38,218 nucleotides of DNA from JBNJGT01 sp051819765 (GCA_051819765.1 JBNJGT010000009.1:1-38218); one strand, 5' to 3'; positions 6,424-14,920 are shown, counted from the first letter of the stretch. Notes: generated from the letters alone by a model not told the origin. Program-made: numbers and translations.

Positions 6424-7075
6424 ATGGATATTGAAACCCTCATGGAAAAAGTGCACCATTCACGCATTTCCTCCGTCCGAGATGGGGTACAACAGCTTTT
6501 CAAATTGATCATTGATGACACCACCGATGCTCGCCAACTTAAAGAGGCGATTGAGCATGACCTTCCCTCTGCACTGATCTTCTGCGTATCGCAAACTCTG
6601 CCGTTTTTGCTCCTATCAACCCCGTCCAGCTTATACAAGAGGCATACGTATAGGCTACCTATGGAACTTGCAATGAATCACCTTCACAGGCGACAACCAA
6701 TTCAGAAAGGAACTTTGGAAACATAGTGTAGCGCCCTCCCAAATCACTCTACGAAAACGAATATGCAAGGCCTATGCCATCAGACTGATACACGAGATTG
6801 GACTCATTGCTGAAGAGCAGTACCACAAAAATGTTTCCCATACACTCAGCCAGACAGGAACCATCACTAGAAGATAAGATCCTGGACTTCAATCACAGTG
6901 GGCGCACTAATCTGCACAGAACCTTCCATCCGACATGAGTCAGGCAATACGCCACCACAACAATAGCCTCACAATCGGCGGGGCAATCTCGGCTTCAAAC
7001 CCACCCCTCCTTTCAACTACGAAAAGGAAGGCTTTCACACTACGTGATGAAACTGATACAAAAGGAAGTAAATAA
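6424..7075 (+). pseudogene. HDOD-domain protein, frameshifted
   Basis: Recognisable HDOD pieces occur in order in all three + frames. Frame 1 from 6424 reads MDIETLMEKV and on to EAIEHD (to 6561). A second frame from 6576 reads DLLRIANSAVFAPINPVQ, the classic L-L-x-x-A-N-S-x-x-F core, and stops at 6651. A third frame reads HEIGLIAEEQY near 6791 (the H-D-I-G-like metal-free helix) and QAIRHHNNS near 6941. At least two frameshifts are needed. HDOD proteins are mostly bacterial signalling scaffolds related to HD hydrolases. The neighbouring GGDEF gene suggests the pair once worked together. Confidence 0.75.
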
Positions 7076-7083
7076 ATTAGAAA

Positions 7084-9006
7084 ATGTCGAAATCCTCTAG
7101 ACTGGAAACGAGAATCCGCTTTCTGGAAAATAAGCTCAAAGTCAAACAACAGGAAGCAGAACAAAACGAGAGTCATTTTTTCCAGATATACAACCATCTC
7201 GAACAACTGGTGCACCAAAGAACGCAAAGACTAGAAGAGACAAAGAATGCACTGCATTGCAAGAATGAGGAACTGCGACTGCTCCTGGACTCGACAAAGA
7301 ATCCCTTTTTCTTTAAGGACATCAATCTGCGTTATACCACTGTAAACAAGGGATTTTGCGAGACTTTCGGCCTGCAACCAAGCCAGATCATTGGAAAGAC
7401 AGCAGAAGAGGTTTTCTCCGGAGGGATGGAAGACACCTTCGAAGCAAGTGATCGCTATGTACTCGAAACAGGGCGACCCATCCAGGATTATCATACAAAG
7501 ATCCGCCTGGGAGAGGATACAAAAGAACTACTTATCGACAAATATCCATTCATCAAAGACGGACAAGTAATAGGCATCATGGGTTCTTCCCTAGATCTGA
7601 CAGAACTGAACAAGACAAAAGAAAAGCTTCACTCTACCGAGCAGAAGATCGGATCAATCCTTGCGCATTTTCCAGGGATCTATATTGAATTGTCTCTGGC
7701 AGGGGCCATATTGGATATAAATGAATCAGTGAAAGACTACACCTCAGTCACCAGAGATGAGATCATTGGACAGGACATACGTAAATACCTGAGGCACCCA
7801 CAAGAAGTAGACAAAATACTACACGAGATTCAGGAGAAGGGATACATTACTAACTATCAAACAACCATTGTATCAAATGAAGAAGAACGCATCTTATTCA
7901 CTGACAAGCTTATCCGCAAAGATGAGAAGATAATCGGTTCCTTCAGTGATATAACCACTATCATAGACAGGAATCATGAGATCCAAAAAAGACTAGCCTA
8001 CGAAAAGGCACTCAATAGATGCTCACAGCTCCTATTGACCGGCGAACGGGAAGAAGCACTAAAGCAAAGCCTCGAAATCCTGCAAGAGACATGTGGCTGC
8101 GCCAGGGTGAATCTGGTCAAGAAGGATGACCAAGACATTGGACATAGCCTTTACGAATTCTGCAAGGAAGGGCTAGAGCATGGGTACAGCCGCATAGAAT
8201 ACACGAACAGACCGACCTGGCAAGAGAATCTACCGAAAGGAAAAGCGATTAATGGGCTCACCGATGATTTCCACCCCGAAGAGCAGGCGCAATTACGGGA
8301 GCAACAGATCGAGACCATTATTGCCATCCCACTGTTCACAAAAAGCGGCCTATTCGGACATATGGGGTTTGAGGACACCATCAGGTATAGATGGGCAGAT
8401 GCAGATGTGGAGTTATTGGAAACCGCAGCACATATGATCGAGACCTATCTGGTCAAACAAGAAAATGAGGATAGACTGAACGTCCTTGCCTACACTGACC
8501 ACATGACTGGCCTCTACAACAGGAAAAGTTTCCTCGAACACCTGCACCAAGAGATTGCACGATCCAACAGGGAACATACCAAAAAGACCCTCTTCTATAT
8601 AGACCTGAACAACTTCAAGGATATAAACGATACGTTCGGACACAAAGCAGGCGATCAGATAATCATCGAGGTTGGTCATCGTCTGAAACAATGCGTACGG
8701 GAAACAGATTATGTCCACCGGTTAGGAGGTGATGAATTTGCCCTCCTTCTCCCCCACGGGGAATTCACAGAGGTAGCTCACAGGATTCAATCATGCGTCT
8801 GCACGCCGTATCTGCTAGGCAATACCCGGATAACAACCATATCACCAAGCATTGGGATCAGCATATATGAACCCCATACAAACAAGCAGACAATTGAAGA
8901 GGCCATCGATCAACTCATCCAGGAAGCTGATACCTCAATGTATCAGGCAAAAGAATTAGCCACCAAAGGGTATGACGTGCCATTCATACGATATAAAAAA
9001 CAATAG
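7084..9006 (+). CDS. Putative diguanylate cyclase: coiled coil-PAS-PAS-GAF-GGDEF
   Basis: This 640-residue cytoplasmic protein has, in order: an N-terminal coiled coil (1-~75, including LVHQRTQRLEETKNAL); PAS1 (~62-180); PAS2 (~188-295, with GQDIRKYL); GAF (~310-460); and GGDEF (~465-640). The catalytic motif RLGGDEFALL is intact (GGDEF at 548-552). FYIDLNNFKDINDTFGHKAGD carries the metal-binding Asp and the nucleotide-binding N-D. RETD lies exactly five residues before GGDEF, the RxxD inhibitory I-site. The predicted reaction is 2 GTP to c-di-GMP, controlled by ligands of PAS/GAF. No EAL or HD-GYP partner is in the window. The enzyme is bacterial in type; in an archaeon it implies transfer. 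No TATA box is obvious at the usual distance, so it may have been transcribed with the HDOD gene. Confidence 0.88.
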   Translation: MSKSSRLETRIRFLENKLKVKQQEAEQNESHFFQIYNHLEQLVHQRTQRLEETKNALHCKNEELRLLLDSTKNPFFFKDINLRYTTVNKGFCETFGLQPSQIIGKTAEEVFSGGMEDTFEASDRYVLETGRPIQDYHTKIRLGEDTKELLIDKYPFIKDGQVIGIMGSSLDLTELNKTKEKLHSTEQKIGSILAHFPGIYIELSLAGAILDINESVKDYTSVTRDEIIGQDIRKYLRHPQEVDKILHEIQEKGYITNYQTTIVSNEEERILFTDKLIRKDEKIIGSFSDITTIIDRNHEIQKRLAYEKALNRCSQLLLTGEREEALKQSLEILQETCGCARVNLVKKDDQDIGHSLYEFCKEGLEHGYSRIEYTNRPTWQENLPKGKAINGLTDDFHPEEQAQLREQQIETIIAIPLFTKSGLFGHMGFEDTIRYRWADADVELLETAAHMIETYLVKQENEDRLNVLAYTDHMTGLYNRKSFLEHLHQEIARSNREHTKKTLFYIDLNNFKDINDTFGHKAGDQIIIEVGHRLKQCVRETDYVHRLGGDEFALLLPHGEFTEVAHRIQSCVCTPYLLGNTRITTISPSIGISIYEPHTNKQTIEEAIDQLIQEADTSMYQAKELATKGYDVPFIRYKKQ

Positions 9007-9065
9007 ACTAAGAACCCATCCACACCGCACAAAAGTTCAAGGAAAAGTACTAGGAAGTTGACCTT

Positions 9066-9489
9066 GCGATCCGCAACACTCCCAACCCAACAGGCAACTA
9101 TTGCCCGAAGAGACAGAATCAATGAGATGACCGATTTCAAGACGCATCAATGAATACAAACAGATAAGCCAGATGGCATCCAAAGTGCTCCAAATGTCAA
9201 AAAGTTTCAACGAGAAACACAAAGCCAAGTGAATCAAAGGGAGGTTATCGTCCAAGAATTGGAAAAGATGGGTTTTGAGACAGAAACCCCAAAAGGCGCC
9301 TTTTATGTGTTCCCCAAAATGAAGGATGCTTCCCGATTCGTTGATCCTCACTTCCATGAGAAAAAGGTCATAACATACAAAGGCGAATGGTTTGGTCAGC
9401 CAGAACCCATCCGCATAAGCTAAGCCCAGGACATTGAACTGAAAAAGGAAGGCTTACAGCGCATACAGACCTGCATCAGAGAAGCATAA
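9066..9489 (+). pseudogene. Class I/II aminotransferase remnant
   Basis: AIRNTPNPTGNYC (9066 onward) matches the N-P-T-G loop of fold-type I aminotransferases. After a gap and frame changes, 9229-9420 reads ELEKMGFETETPKGAFYVFP and then FGQPEPIRIS, the C-terminal domain. The reading frame meets TAA at 9421 where IRIS-Y/F-A is normal, then continues as AQDIELKKEGLQRIQTC to TAA 9487. The PLP-lysine region is missing. This is a deletion plus nonsense relic, not a small gene. Confidence 0.75.
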
Positions 9490-9937
9490 CAGCGATTACA
9501 ACCACCAAAGAGATATCCAGGATGAAGGCGGTATACGTCTCCACAAGATACCACCCCCAAACCCGGGTGGTGAATTTTTTTCTTGTCCTCACATGATCAA
9601 GCAGCATATGCGAACAATAGGCAATACCAAGCATCAAGCCAACCTGCAGATTGAACAACAGTATAGCCAGGATCAACCCCCCAATCACAAGCATACCCTT
9701 TCGGTGATGGATAAAACTGCGCTCATGATAGCGATGGAAATGCGTGCAATTGTTCCACATGGATTTGATTGACCAGGGACGGGTCTTGCATTGCAAAGCA
9801 TGCTCTATCAGGTGATCAATATCGATCAATACCGCAAGCACCCCGCATGCCACAGCAAAATGAAAGCTGAAGATGCCAAAGAAATGGAGCACAAGGCCCA
9901 AAAAAAAAGCAAACAAAAAGTGAGTATGCGGGTACAT
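9476..9937 (-). CDS. DUF457/YdjM-like integral membrane metal-dependent hydrolase
   Basis: This 153-residue protein has four or more hydrophobic segments and the polar motifs of the YdjM/DUF457 group of membrane-bound metal hydrolases: N-terminal MYPHTHFLFAF, then LIDIDHLIEHAL, SFIHHRKG and YCSHMLLDHVRT. The His/Asp residues probably bind metal at the membrane. The substrate is unknown; some relatives are linked to lipid or DNA-damage phenotypes. ATG 9937 is supported by a TATA box (CTTTAAAT, 9959-9966) about 25 nt upstream, giving a leaderless mRNA. The 3' end runs 14 bp into the aminotransferase remnant on the other strand. Confidence 0.75.
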   Translation of the reverse strand: MYPHTHFLFAFFLGLVLHFFGIFSFHFAVACGVLAVLIDIDHLIEHALQCKTRPWSIKSMWNNCTHFHRYHERSFIHHRKGMLVIGGLILAILLFNLQVGLMLGIAYCSHMLLDHVRTRKKFTTRVWGWYLVETYTAFILDISLVVVIAVMLL

Positions 9938-9958
9938 TCACACAGAGATGAACGTTAC

Positions 9959-9966
9959 CTTTAAAT
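9959..9966 (-). promoter_or_regulatory. TATA box for the DUF457-like gene
   Basis: On the minus strand ATTTAAAG is centred ~25 nt from ATG 9937. The same AT-rich patch, or GTTATAAG at 9973, may also serve yggS on the other strand. Confidence 0.55.
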
Positions 9967-10022
9967 TTTTACCGTTATAAGCCACCACAAATGAAAAGAC
10001 CAAACAGTTTGAGAGGCACAAA

Positions 10023-10613
10023 ATGAAAAAGATACTTCATGAAACCAAAGAGGTCATTCTCATTGCAGCAACCAAATACGTTGATTACCCCCAGATAAAC
10101 CAGGCAATCGACCAGGGCATCAAAGTCATCGGCGAAAACCGCATCCAGGATCTCGAGCGAAAACTCCCCAACCTCAGACCATGCGAAAAACATTTCATCG
10201 GCCACCTCCAGTCAAACAAAACCAGAAAGGCAGTGGAGCATTTTGACTGCATCCAGTCTGTCGATTCAATGAAACTTGCAGACCTCATAGACAAACACGC
10301 AGGCCACCGAGGCAAGATCCAGGATATTCTCATCCAGGTGAACATCGGCCGTGAGCCACAAAAAGCAGGTGTTCACCCAGATCACCTACAAACGCTTCTC
10401 AACCACACAAAAAAGCTCCAAAATGTCAATGTCAAAGGACTCATGTGCATCCCGCCCCAGAAGACTGATCCACGCCACTATTTTCGTGAGATGAGACAGC
10501 TAAAGGACAAATATAACCTGAAACACCTCTCCATGGGCATGTCGTCAGATTACCGCATCGCAATCCAGGAAGGTGCCACCATGGTACGCATCGGATCACT
10601 TCTCTTTTCCTGA
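10023..10613 (+). CDS. yggS: YggS/PLPBP family pyridoxal-phosphate homeostasis protein
   Basis: This 196-residue single-domain TIM-barrel PLP protein has the PLP lysine in LIAATKYVDY (K18), then GENRIQDL, HFIGHLQSNK, VNIGREPQKAGV, GLMCIPP and LSMGMSSDYRIAI, ending VRIGSLLF. All are diagnostic for the YggS/PROSC family, which buffers cellular PLP and has no known catalytic activity. It is shorter than bacterial homologues (~230) because the N-terminal helix is reduced. The upstream GAGAGG could act as a Shine-Dalgarno sequence. The 3' end overlaps the convergent DUF368 gene by 18 bp. Confidence 0.92.
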   Translation: MKKILHETKEVILIAATKYVDYPQINQAIDQGIKVIGENRIQDLERKLPNLRPCEKHFIGHLQSNKTRKAVEHFDCIQSVDSMKLADLIDKHAGHRGKIQDILIQVNIGREPQKAGVHPDHLQTLLNHTKKLQNVNVKGLMCIPPQKTDPRHYFREMRQLKDKYNLKHLSMGMSSDYRIAIQEGATMVRIGSLLFS

Positions 10614-11429
10614 GATGAAAGCCACCACCCCGAATCCTGCCACCCCGAAGAGAAGGGGAATCCACCCGGTAACCTGAGCCAGCAACAGGTGCAATGAACC
10701 TGCCATCAGCCCTACAAGGAACAGCAGTGTTCCGGCATGCCATCGATTCAAGAGATAGGCAATCAGACGCGACATGGCAAGCAGAGCAACTATACCCCCC
10801 ATGATAAAGGTCCCTGCATCCACAATACGCAGTTCGTGAAGAGCCCGCAGCATATATTCATACTGCCCCAGCATGAGGAGGACATAGGAGCCGCTGATAC
10901 CTGGCAAAAGCATGGCACAGATAGCAAAGAACCCGCTCACAAAAATGACCGGCAGGCTGTGGCTCCCGATCAGCCAGTTTGCACTGGTTAAGACAAAGCC
11001 GGCCATAAAGCCCACAACACCCCACAGGACACCCCTGAATGACAGAGGACCAACACGCTTGAACAGGATAACATACATCGACCCCACAATAAGTCCCGCA
11101 AAAAAAGCATACATGAACGAGGGGAACCGCTCAAGCAAGAGTGGTATGAAGAATGACCCCAAAAACAAAGCGCTGAATATACCCGCACCCAACACAACGA
11201 GAAACAACGGATCCATCGAGCTGAAAGCCTGCTTGAAGTCACGGAGATCACGCTTCTTTCTGCGGTTCACATACCGGAACAACGGTAATAGAAACCTGAC
11301 ATTGATATACCCCAGCGCTGTCATCAGACGCTCATAAACCCCGAGAATAAGCGCCATGGTTCCTCCGGAGACTCCCGGGATTATGTCTGAGATTCCCATC
11401 ATGAGTCCCTTGAAAAACACTCCCAACAT
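10596..11429 (-). CDS. DUF368 polytopic membrane protein (PopT-like polyprenyl-phosphate transporter family)
   Basis: This 277-residue protein has about eight membrane segments and the DUF368 hallmarks: GISDIIPGVSGGTMALILGVYERL at the N-terminus and CAMLLPGISGSYVLLMLGQYEY in mid-protein, an internal duplication of P-G-[IV]-S-G. Bacterial DUF368 proteins (PopT) return undecaprenyl phosphate across the membrane. Here the lipid would presumably be an archaeal dolichyl-type phosphate used in glycosylation (inference), which would suit the many N-glycosylation sequons in the surface proteins of this window. The TATA box at 11451-11459 places transcription start at ATG 11429. Confidence 0.88.
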   Translation of the reverse strand: MLGVFFKGLMMGISDIIPGVSGGTMALILGVYERLMTALGYINVRFLLPLFRYVNRRKKRDLRDFKQAFSSMDPLFLVVLGAGIFSALFLGSFFIPLLLERFPSFMYAFFAGLIVGSMYVILFKRVGPLSFRGVLWGVVGFMAGFVLTSANWLIGSHSLPVIFVSGFFAICAMLLPGISGSYVLLMLGQYEYMLRALHELRIVDAGTFIMGGIVALLAMSRLIAYLLNRWHAGTLLFLVGLMAGSLHLLLAQVTGWIPLLFGVAGFGVVAFISGKEK

Positions 11430-11450
11430 GGTGCCCCTGAACCAGACGAG

Positions 11451-11459
11451 ATATAAAAA
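11451..11459 (-). promoter_or_regulatory. TATA box for the DUF368 gene
   Basis: On the minus strand TTTTTATAT is centred 26 nt before ATG 11429. Confidence 0.6.
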
Positions 11460-11462
11460 GCT

Positions 11463-12119
11463 TTAGAAAAGATCCAACAACTGGCCGACAGAATCAATCA
11501 CGTAATCTGCCTCAGCAGTTTTGCTTTTTGCCCCATAGCGTGCAAAACAGGTCTTCATCCCGCATGCGCGAGCCCCATCCAAATCCCGCTCAGGATTATC
11601 CCCTATCATGACACACTCAGAAGCCTCAAGCCCCAATGTCTTCAGACACAATTGGAACGGTTCCGCTCCTGGTTTATAGACACCAGTATCATCATAAGCA
11701 ATCACAGCATCAAAATAGGTGTCCATATCCATATTTGTAAGCCTAATCCAGGCCTTCAGTTTTGGTGCATCAGAAAGGATAGCCAAGGTATGGCGTGCCC
11801 CCAGTTCCGCAAGCGTGGATTTCACCCGTGGGTAGGGCCGCAAGAATCCGGTCCGTGCCTGACGATAGGCCACGATACCATAGGCAAGCATCCGGTAGTC
11901 AATATAACCCAGGACCTTACTCAAGTACTTCTGGAATATGACCGGATCTTCCAATCCCTCATCATAATAGATGTCATACAGTTTCTCCAACGCTTCATCC
12001 CGTTTGAGTTCAAGACCCGCATCGATCATGGCATCCACTGCTGCCTCGCACGAGAACCGCTTGAACTTGAGAAAATCAATCAATGTATTATCAAGATCAA
12101 AGATGAGTGCCTTTACCAT
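11463..12119 (-). CDS. HAD-superfamily phosphatase-like hydrolase
   Basis: This 218-residue protein has all four HAD motifs: I, FDLDNTLID (nucleophile D8, acid/base D10); II, LAILSDAP; III, the Lys in TGVYKPGAEPF; IV, IGDNPERDLDGA. The helical cap between motifs I and II (residues ~18-90) places it in subfamily I with the C1 cap, like archaeal phosphoglycolate-phosphatase-like proteins. The substrate is unknown. Start 12119 is supported by a TATA box at 12141-12150. It ends just beyond the DUF368 promoter and could read through into that gene. Confidence 0.88.
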   Translation of the reverse strand: MVKALIFDLDNTLIDFLKFKRFSCEAAVDAMIDAGLELKRDEALEKLYDIYYDEGLEDPVIFQKYLSKVLGYIDYRMLAYGIVAYRQARTGFLRPYPRVKSTLAELGARHTLAILSDAPKLKAWIRLTNMDMDTYFDAVIAYDDTGVYKPGAEPFQLCLKTLGLEASECVMIGDNPERDLDGARACGMKTCFARYGAKSKTAEADYVIDSVGQLLDLF

Positions 12120-12140
12120 ACATATGTTTCAATCCCGCCG

Positions 12141-12150
12141 TTTTAAAAAA
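12141..12150 (-). promoter_or_regulatory. TATA box for the HAD gene
   Basis: On the minus strand TTTTTTAAAA is centred about 26 nt before ATG 12119. Confidence 0.55.
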
Positions 12151-12189
12151 CTATCCATGCAATTTTTGAAACTCCAATTCACAAAAACC

Positions 12190-12196
12190 TTAAATA
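12190..12196 (+). promoter_or_regulatory. TATA box for the PD-(D/E)XK-like gene / adk operon
   Basis: TTAAATA is centred 26 nt before GTG 12219 and supports the GTG as a leaderless start. Confidence 0.6.
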
Positions 12197-12218
12197 CAGA
12201 CAGGTTTTTTACTTTCCC

Positions 12219-13226
12219 GTGACAACCAGAGCTGCAGCCGACGCATACACATTCTTTTCTGCATTTGAGCCGATCCAATGGTACCCACGTCAATACAAAC
12301 CGGTCTATTCAGTAAGAAGAGACCATGGCGTGCCCACCAGCTACCGCTGCCTCTCCCTTTCCTGCCCTGAGAACAGCGGAAAGAGCCCCCTGGAAAAGAC
12401 ACTCATTGAATACCACGTCAATGGCCTCACCTATGACCTCTACACAGTCCAGGACTACCTGGATTCATCCTATCCGTTCAACGAAAAGACTGCAAGCAAT
12501 GTCATAGGAGATATTGCTGAGCGCATCTCACGCCGGGTGGTCAAGTACTTCCTCAGGCATTATGATTCACTGGGCAAGACAGGAGGTCTATTCAGCAACG
12601 ATTTCGATCCCCACAAGCGTGAAGGCTACATTGTCGAAAATACAGACCAGTACATCCTCAAGATAAAGAACTACCCAAACCTGGTCCTCCTGCGCAACGA
12701 GAAGCAAGAACCCTCCCTGAAAAACAAGTACGGTTACCGCAAGATCAAGGAACTTGACGGCCTCTTCGATTACCGGCTGTTCCATGAGCGCCACCTCATG
12801 GTGCTTGAGACAAAAGTGCAAAAGAGCCTTATCAAGCCGGATGAGCTGGTACAAAACCTCTTCAACCCCCTGAGAGAATTGTTTCCGGACTGTAGGTTCT
12901 CCTACATACTCTTTACTGATGCCCACTCCTTGTTCCACAAAAAAAACCAGAAGCGAAGATCACTCAAGACCCGCCCCCTGCATATCTACAAGAACCTCAA
13001 GCAACAAGACATCAGCACTTTGTTCTTCTCCTTCAATGAACCCCACGACGAATTCCTGAAGATGCGGGATCATCTCATCACCCAGCATAAGCAGTTCAAC
13101 AACGAAAACATAAAACTTAAGAACGGGACAACCATAACAGAGGATGAGATCATAATCAAAGAAAGAGGCGTACCTATCGTAAGGCTTATCAAAGACAAGA
13201 ACGGTTTGTACAAAAAGGTGAGGTGA
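12219..13226 (+). CDS. Conserved hypothetical protein with a PD-(D/E)XK nuclease-like motif
   Basis: This 335-residue protein starts at GTG 12219 (TATA box 26 nt upstream). I do not recognise a named family. The centre reads YRKIKELDGLFDYRLF and then HLMVLETKVQKS (residues ~171-200). The D-G-x-x-D ... V-L-E-T-K pattern matches the D-(x)n-E-x-K core of PD-(D/E)XK nucleases, preceded by a helical region with ERISRRVVKYFLRHY. The C-terminus (EIIIKERGVPIVRLI) resembles a small beta hairpin domain. The stop overlaps a Shine-Dalgarno-like GAGGTGA (13220-13226) that serves adk, so both genes form one operon. Nuclease function is inference. Confidence 0.6.
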   Translation: MTTRAAADAYTFFSAFEPIQWYPRQYKPVYSVRRDHGVPTSYRCLSLSCPENSGKSPLEKTLIEYHVNGLTYDLYTVQDYLDSSYPFNEKTASNVIGDIAERISRRVVKYFLRHYDSLGKTGGLFSNDFDPHKREGYIVENTDQYILKIKNYPNLVLLRNEKQEPSLKNKYGYRKIKELDGLFDYRLFHERHLMVLETKVQKSLIKPDELVQNLFNPLRELFPDCRFSYILFTDAHSLFHKKNQKRRSLKTRPLHIYKNLKQQDISTLFFSFNEPHDEFLKMRDHLITQHKQFNNENIKLKNGTTITEDEIIIKERGVPIVRLIKDKNGLYKKVR

Positions 13227-13230
13227 AATA

Positions 13231-13869
13231 ATGAAACTTATCATGTTCGGCCCTCCGGGCGTAGGGAAGGGGACCATCACAGAGAAGATCAAGGCCGATT
13301 TCCATGTCCCCCATATCTCAACAGGTGACCTATTGCGCGAAGCGATCAAGGAAGAGACTGAACTTGGCATCAAAGCCCATGAGTTCATGGAACATGGCGA
13401 TTTGGTACCTGATTCCATTGTGCTTGCGATCCTCAAAGAACGCCTGAACAAGCCTGATTGCCTGAAAGGATACATTCTTGATGGCTTTCCACGAACCCTT
13501 GAACAGGCACAGGCCCTTGAACAGGAAGGTATCCACATCGACAAGGTCCTGGACCTCACAGCCCCTGATGAGACCGTGATCCAACGCATCTCATCGCGAA
13601 GGATCTGCAAAGAATGCGAAACCGTCTACAACACGCTGTTTGTAAAGCCAAATCAAGAAAATATCTGTGATAATTGCGGTGGTGAACTGATCCAGCGTGA
13701 GGATGACCAGCCAGACGCAGTCAGGCACAGACTTGAGGTATATCATGAAAAGACGCAACCCCTAATTGATTTCTTCAGGGAACAGGGACTTCTTGTGGAG
13801 GTTGATGCATCGCCCAATGAACCCCAGATTGTCTATCAAAACGTCATGAAAGCCTACAAAGAGAAGTGA
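13231..13869 (+). CDS. adk: Adenylate kinase, long form with zinc LID
   Basis: This 212-residue protein has the P-loop GPPGVGKGTI, the AMP-binding ISTGDLLREAI, DGFPRTLEQAQAL, and a LID with four Cys as CKEC (~residue 128) and CDNC (~151), followed by REDDQPDAVRHRL. It interconverts ATP+AMP and 2 ADP. The long LID form is typical of bacteria and eukaryotes and occurs in some archaea; classical archaeal AdkA is a different family, so transfer in the past is likely (inference). ATG 13231 is preceded at 4 nt by GAGGTGA, one of the few genes here with a clear ribosome-binding site, as expected for an internal operon gene. The 3' end overlaps truD by 26 bp. Confidence 0.94.
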   Translation: MKLIMFGPPGVGKGTITEKIKADFHVPHISTGDLLREAIKEETELGIKAHEFMEHGDLVPDSIVLAILKERLNKPDCLKGYILDGFPRTLEQAQALEQEGIHIDKVLDLTAPDETVIQRISSRRICKECETVYNTLFVKPNQENICDNCGGELIQREDDQPDAVRHRLEVYHEKTQPLIDFFREQGLLVEVDASPNEPQIVYQNVMKAYKEK

Positions 13870-14791
13870 TGGCCTCAGTTGCGTAGGCCCCTTTTTCCAG
13901 TTTAAAGGTGATTGTGGACTTGTACGCCCCCGTGACCTCATCAACCTCCAGGTCTCCGATGGAGAGGTCATGCAGCCGTTTGTACAGATCACGCCATCCC
14001 CCTTCACAGGTGAGCGAAGGAATCTTCCGGATAATGAAATTCCGAAGACCTACCCCTTCTTCTTCTAACAGTTCTTGGACAAGCTCAAAGAGCCGGGGAT
14101 CATCGATATCCGTATCAAACCCCAAAAGCGGCAATGAATCAACCTCAATTTCCTTTTCGACAACACGCTGTGCAAGTCGATTCCACAAGAGACTCTGATA
14201 GCTATGTACAAAAAGCAGGAGCAATTTCTCAGGTAACTGGCGAAGGGCCCCGATATGATCCCGGGGGCGTTTTTTCAGGTGCTTGCGGATCCGGTCCTCA
14301 TATTCACCATGGCCCTGAAGCAACAGCTCTGTCACCCGGGCAAAATCATTGGTCACCATCGCTTTGCCGATTTCAGCATTTGAATGGCTGAAACGTTGCT
14401 CTCCAAAATAATTCACAAATGTATCCTGCTGCACAGGGGAGTGCTCCAAGCCCCGAACCACAAGCGTAAACGCATTACCCCACAAGTCACCAAGAGACAG
14501 GGGCGTATCACGATAACCCACAAAAGTAAGAGACAAATCCGGTTGAGCAAACGGCTTTCCGCGGGGGACTGATATATATTGCTTTGTCAGCGCGTGCTTA
14601 TCCTTGATGCCAGCATATCCAATATGCTTGAGCGGCACACGAAGCACTCGCGCCACCTGATCCAAGGCCCGCAGTGTTGTATAATTCCTTTTTTCCAGCA
14701 AAAAATACGCATACCGCCCAGCCTCAAAAAACTCATAGTTGGGAACTTCCTCAACAATGAAATCTTCGGGAAAATGCTTTATCAATGGCAT
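13844..14791 (-). CDS. truD: tRNA pseudouridine(13) synthase TruD
   Basis: TruD isomerises U13 of tRNA. The catalytic motif is HIGYAGIKDKHALTKQY with the nucleophilic Asp in KDK, followed by WGNAFTLVVRGL and VNYFGEQRFSHSN, all TruD signatures. I take the start at ATG 14791 (MPLIKHFPEDFIVEEV, 315 residues), because the TATA box at 14814-14821 would put the transcript start there. An in-frame ATG at 14845 would precede the TATA box and abut the divergent tRNA. The length is nearer bacterial TruD (~340) than many archaeal ones (~400+), reflecting a reduced insertion domain. Confidence 0.92.
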   Translation of the reverse strand: MPLIKHFPEDFIVEEVPNYEFFEAGRYAYFLLEKRNYTTLRALDQVARVLRVPLKHIGYAGIKDKHALTKQYISVPRGKPFAQPDLSLTFVGYRDTPLSLGDLWGNAFTLVVRGLEHSPVQQDTFVNYFGEQRFSHSNAEIGKAMVTNDFARVTELLLQGHGEYEDRIRKHLKKRPRDHIGALRQLPEKLLLLFVHSYQSLLWNRLAQRVVEKEIEVDSLPLLGFDTDIDDPRLFELVQELLEEEGVGLRNFIIRKIPSLTCEGGWRDLYKRLHDLSIGDLEVDEVTGAYKSTITFKLEKGAYATEAITSLCRLS

Positions 14792-14813
14792 ATCAAAAGA
14801 GAGTGCCAAAAGA

Positions 14814-14821
14814 TATTTAAA
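14814..14821. promoter_or_regulatory. Shared palindromic TATA box between truD and tRNA-Arg(CCT)
   Basis: TATTTAAA inside the near-palindrome GATATTTAAAGATATC. Its centre is ~26 nt from truD ATG (minus) and ~28 nt from tRNA base 1 (plus), so one element can serve both directions. Confidence 0.6.
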
Positions 14822-14845
14822 GATATCCAGAACCGCTTTACCCAT

Positions 14846-14920
14846 GGGCCAGTAGCATAGCCTGGATAATGCGACAGCCTCCTAAGCTGTAGATCGGGAG
14901 TTCGAATCTTCCCTGGCCCG
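14846..14920 (+). tRNA. tRNA-Arg (anticodon CCT)
   Basis: The acceptor stem GGGCCAG/CTGGCCC is closed by discriminator G 14920; CCA is not encoded. The anticodon stem ACAGC/GCTGT encloses loop CTCCTAA, giving anticodon CCT (reads AGG). The T arm is GGGAG-TTCGAAT-CTTCC with one G-T pair. No intron. The D-arm sequence is nearly identical to that of tRNA-Arg(TCT) at 22372, so they are recent paralogues. A T-run (TATTTTTA) follows immediately. Confidence 0.95.

Noticed and set aside
9229..9423. Stand-alone small aminotransferase-like gene
   Set aside because: It is the C-terminal part only, begins at GTG in mid-domain, and the frame continues with family-like sequence after the stop; called a pseudogene.
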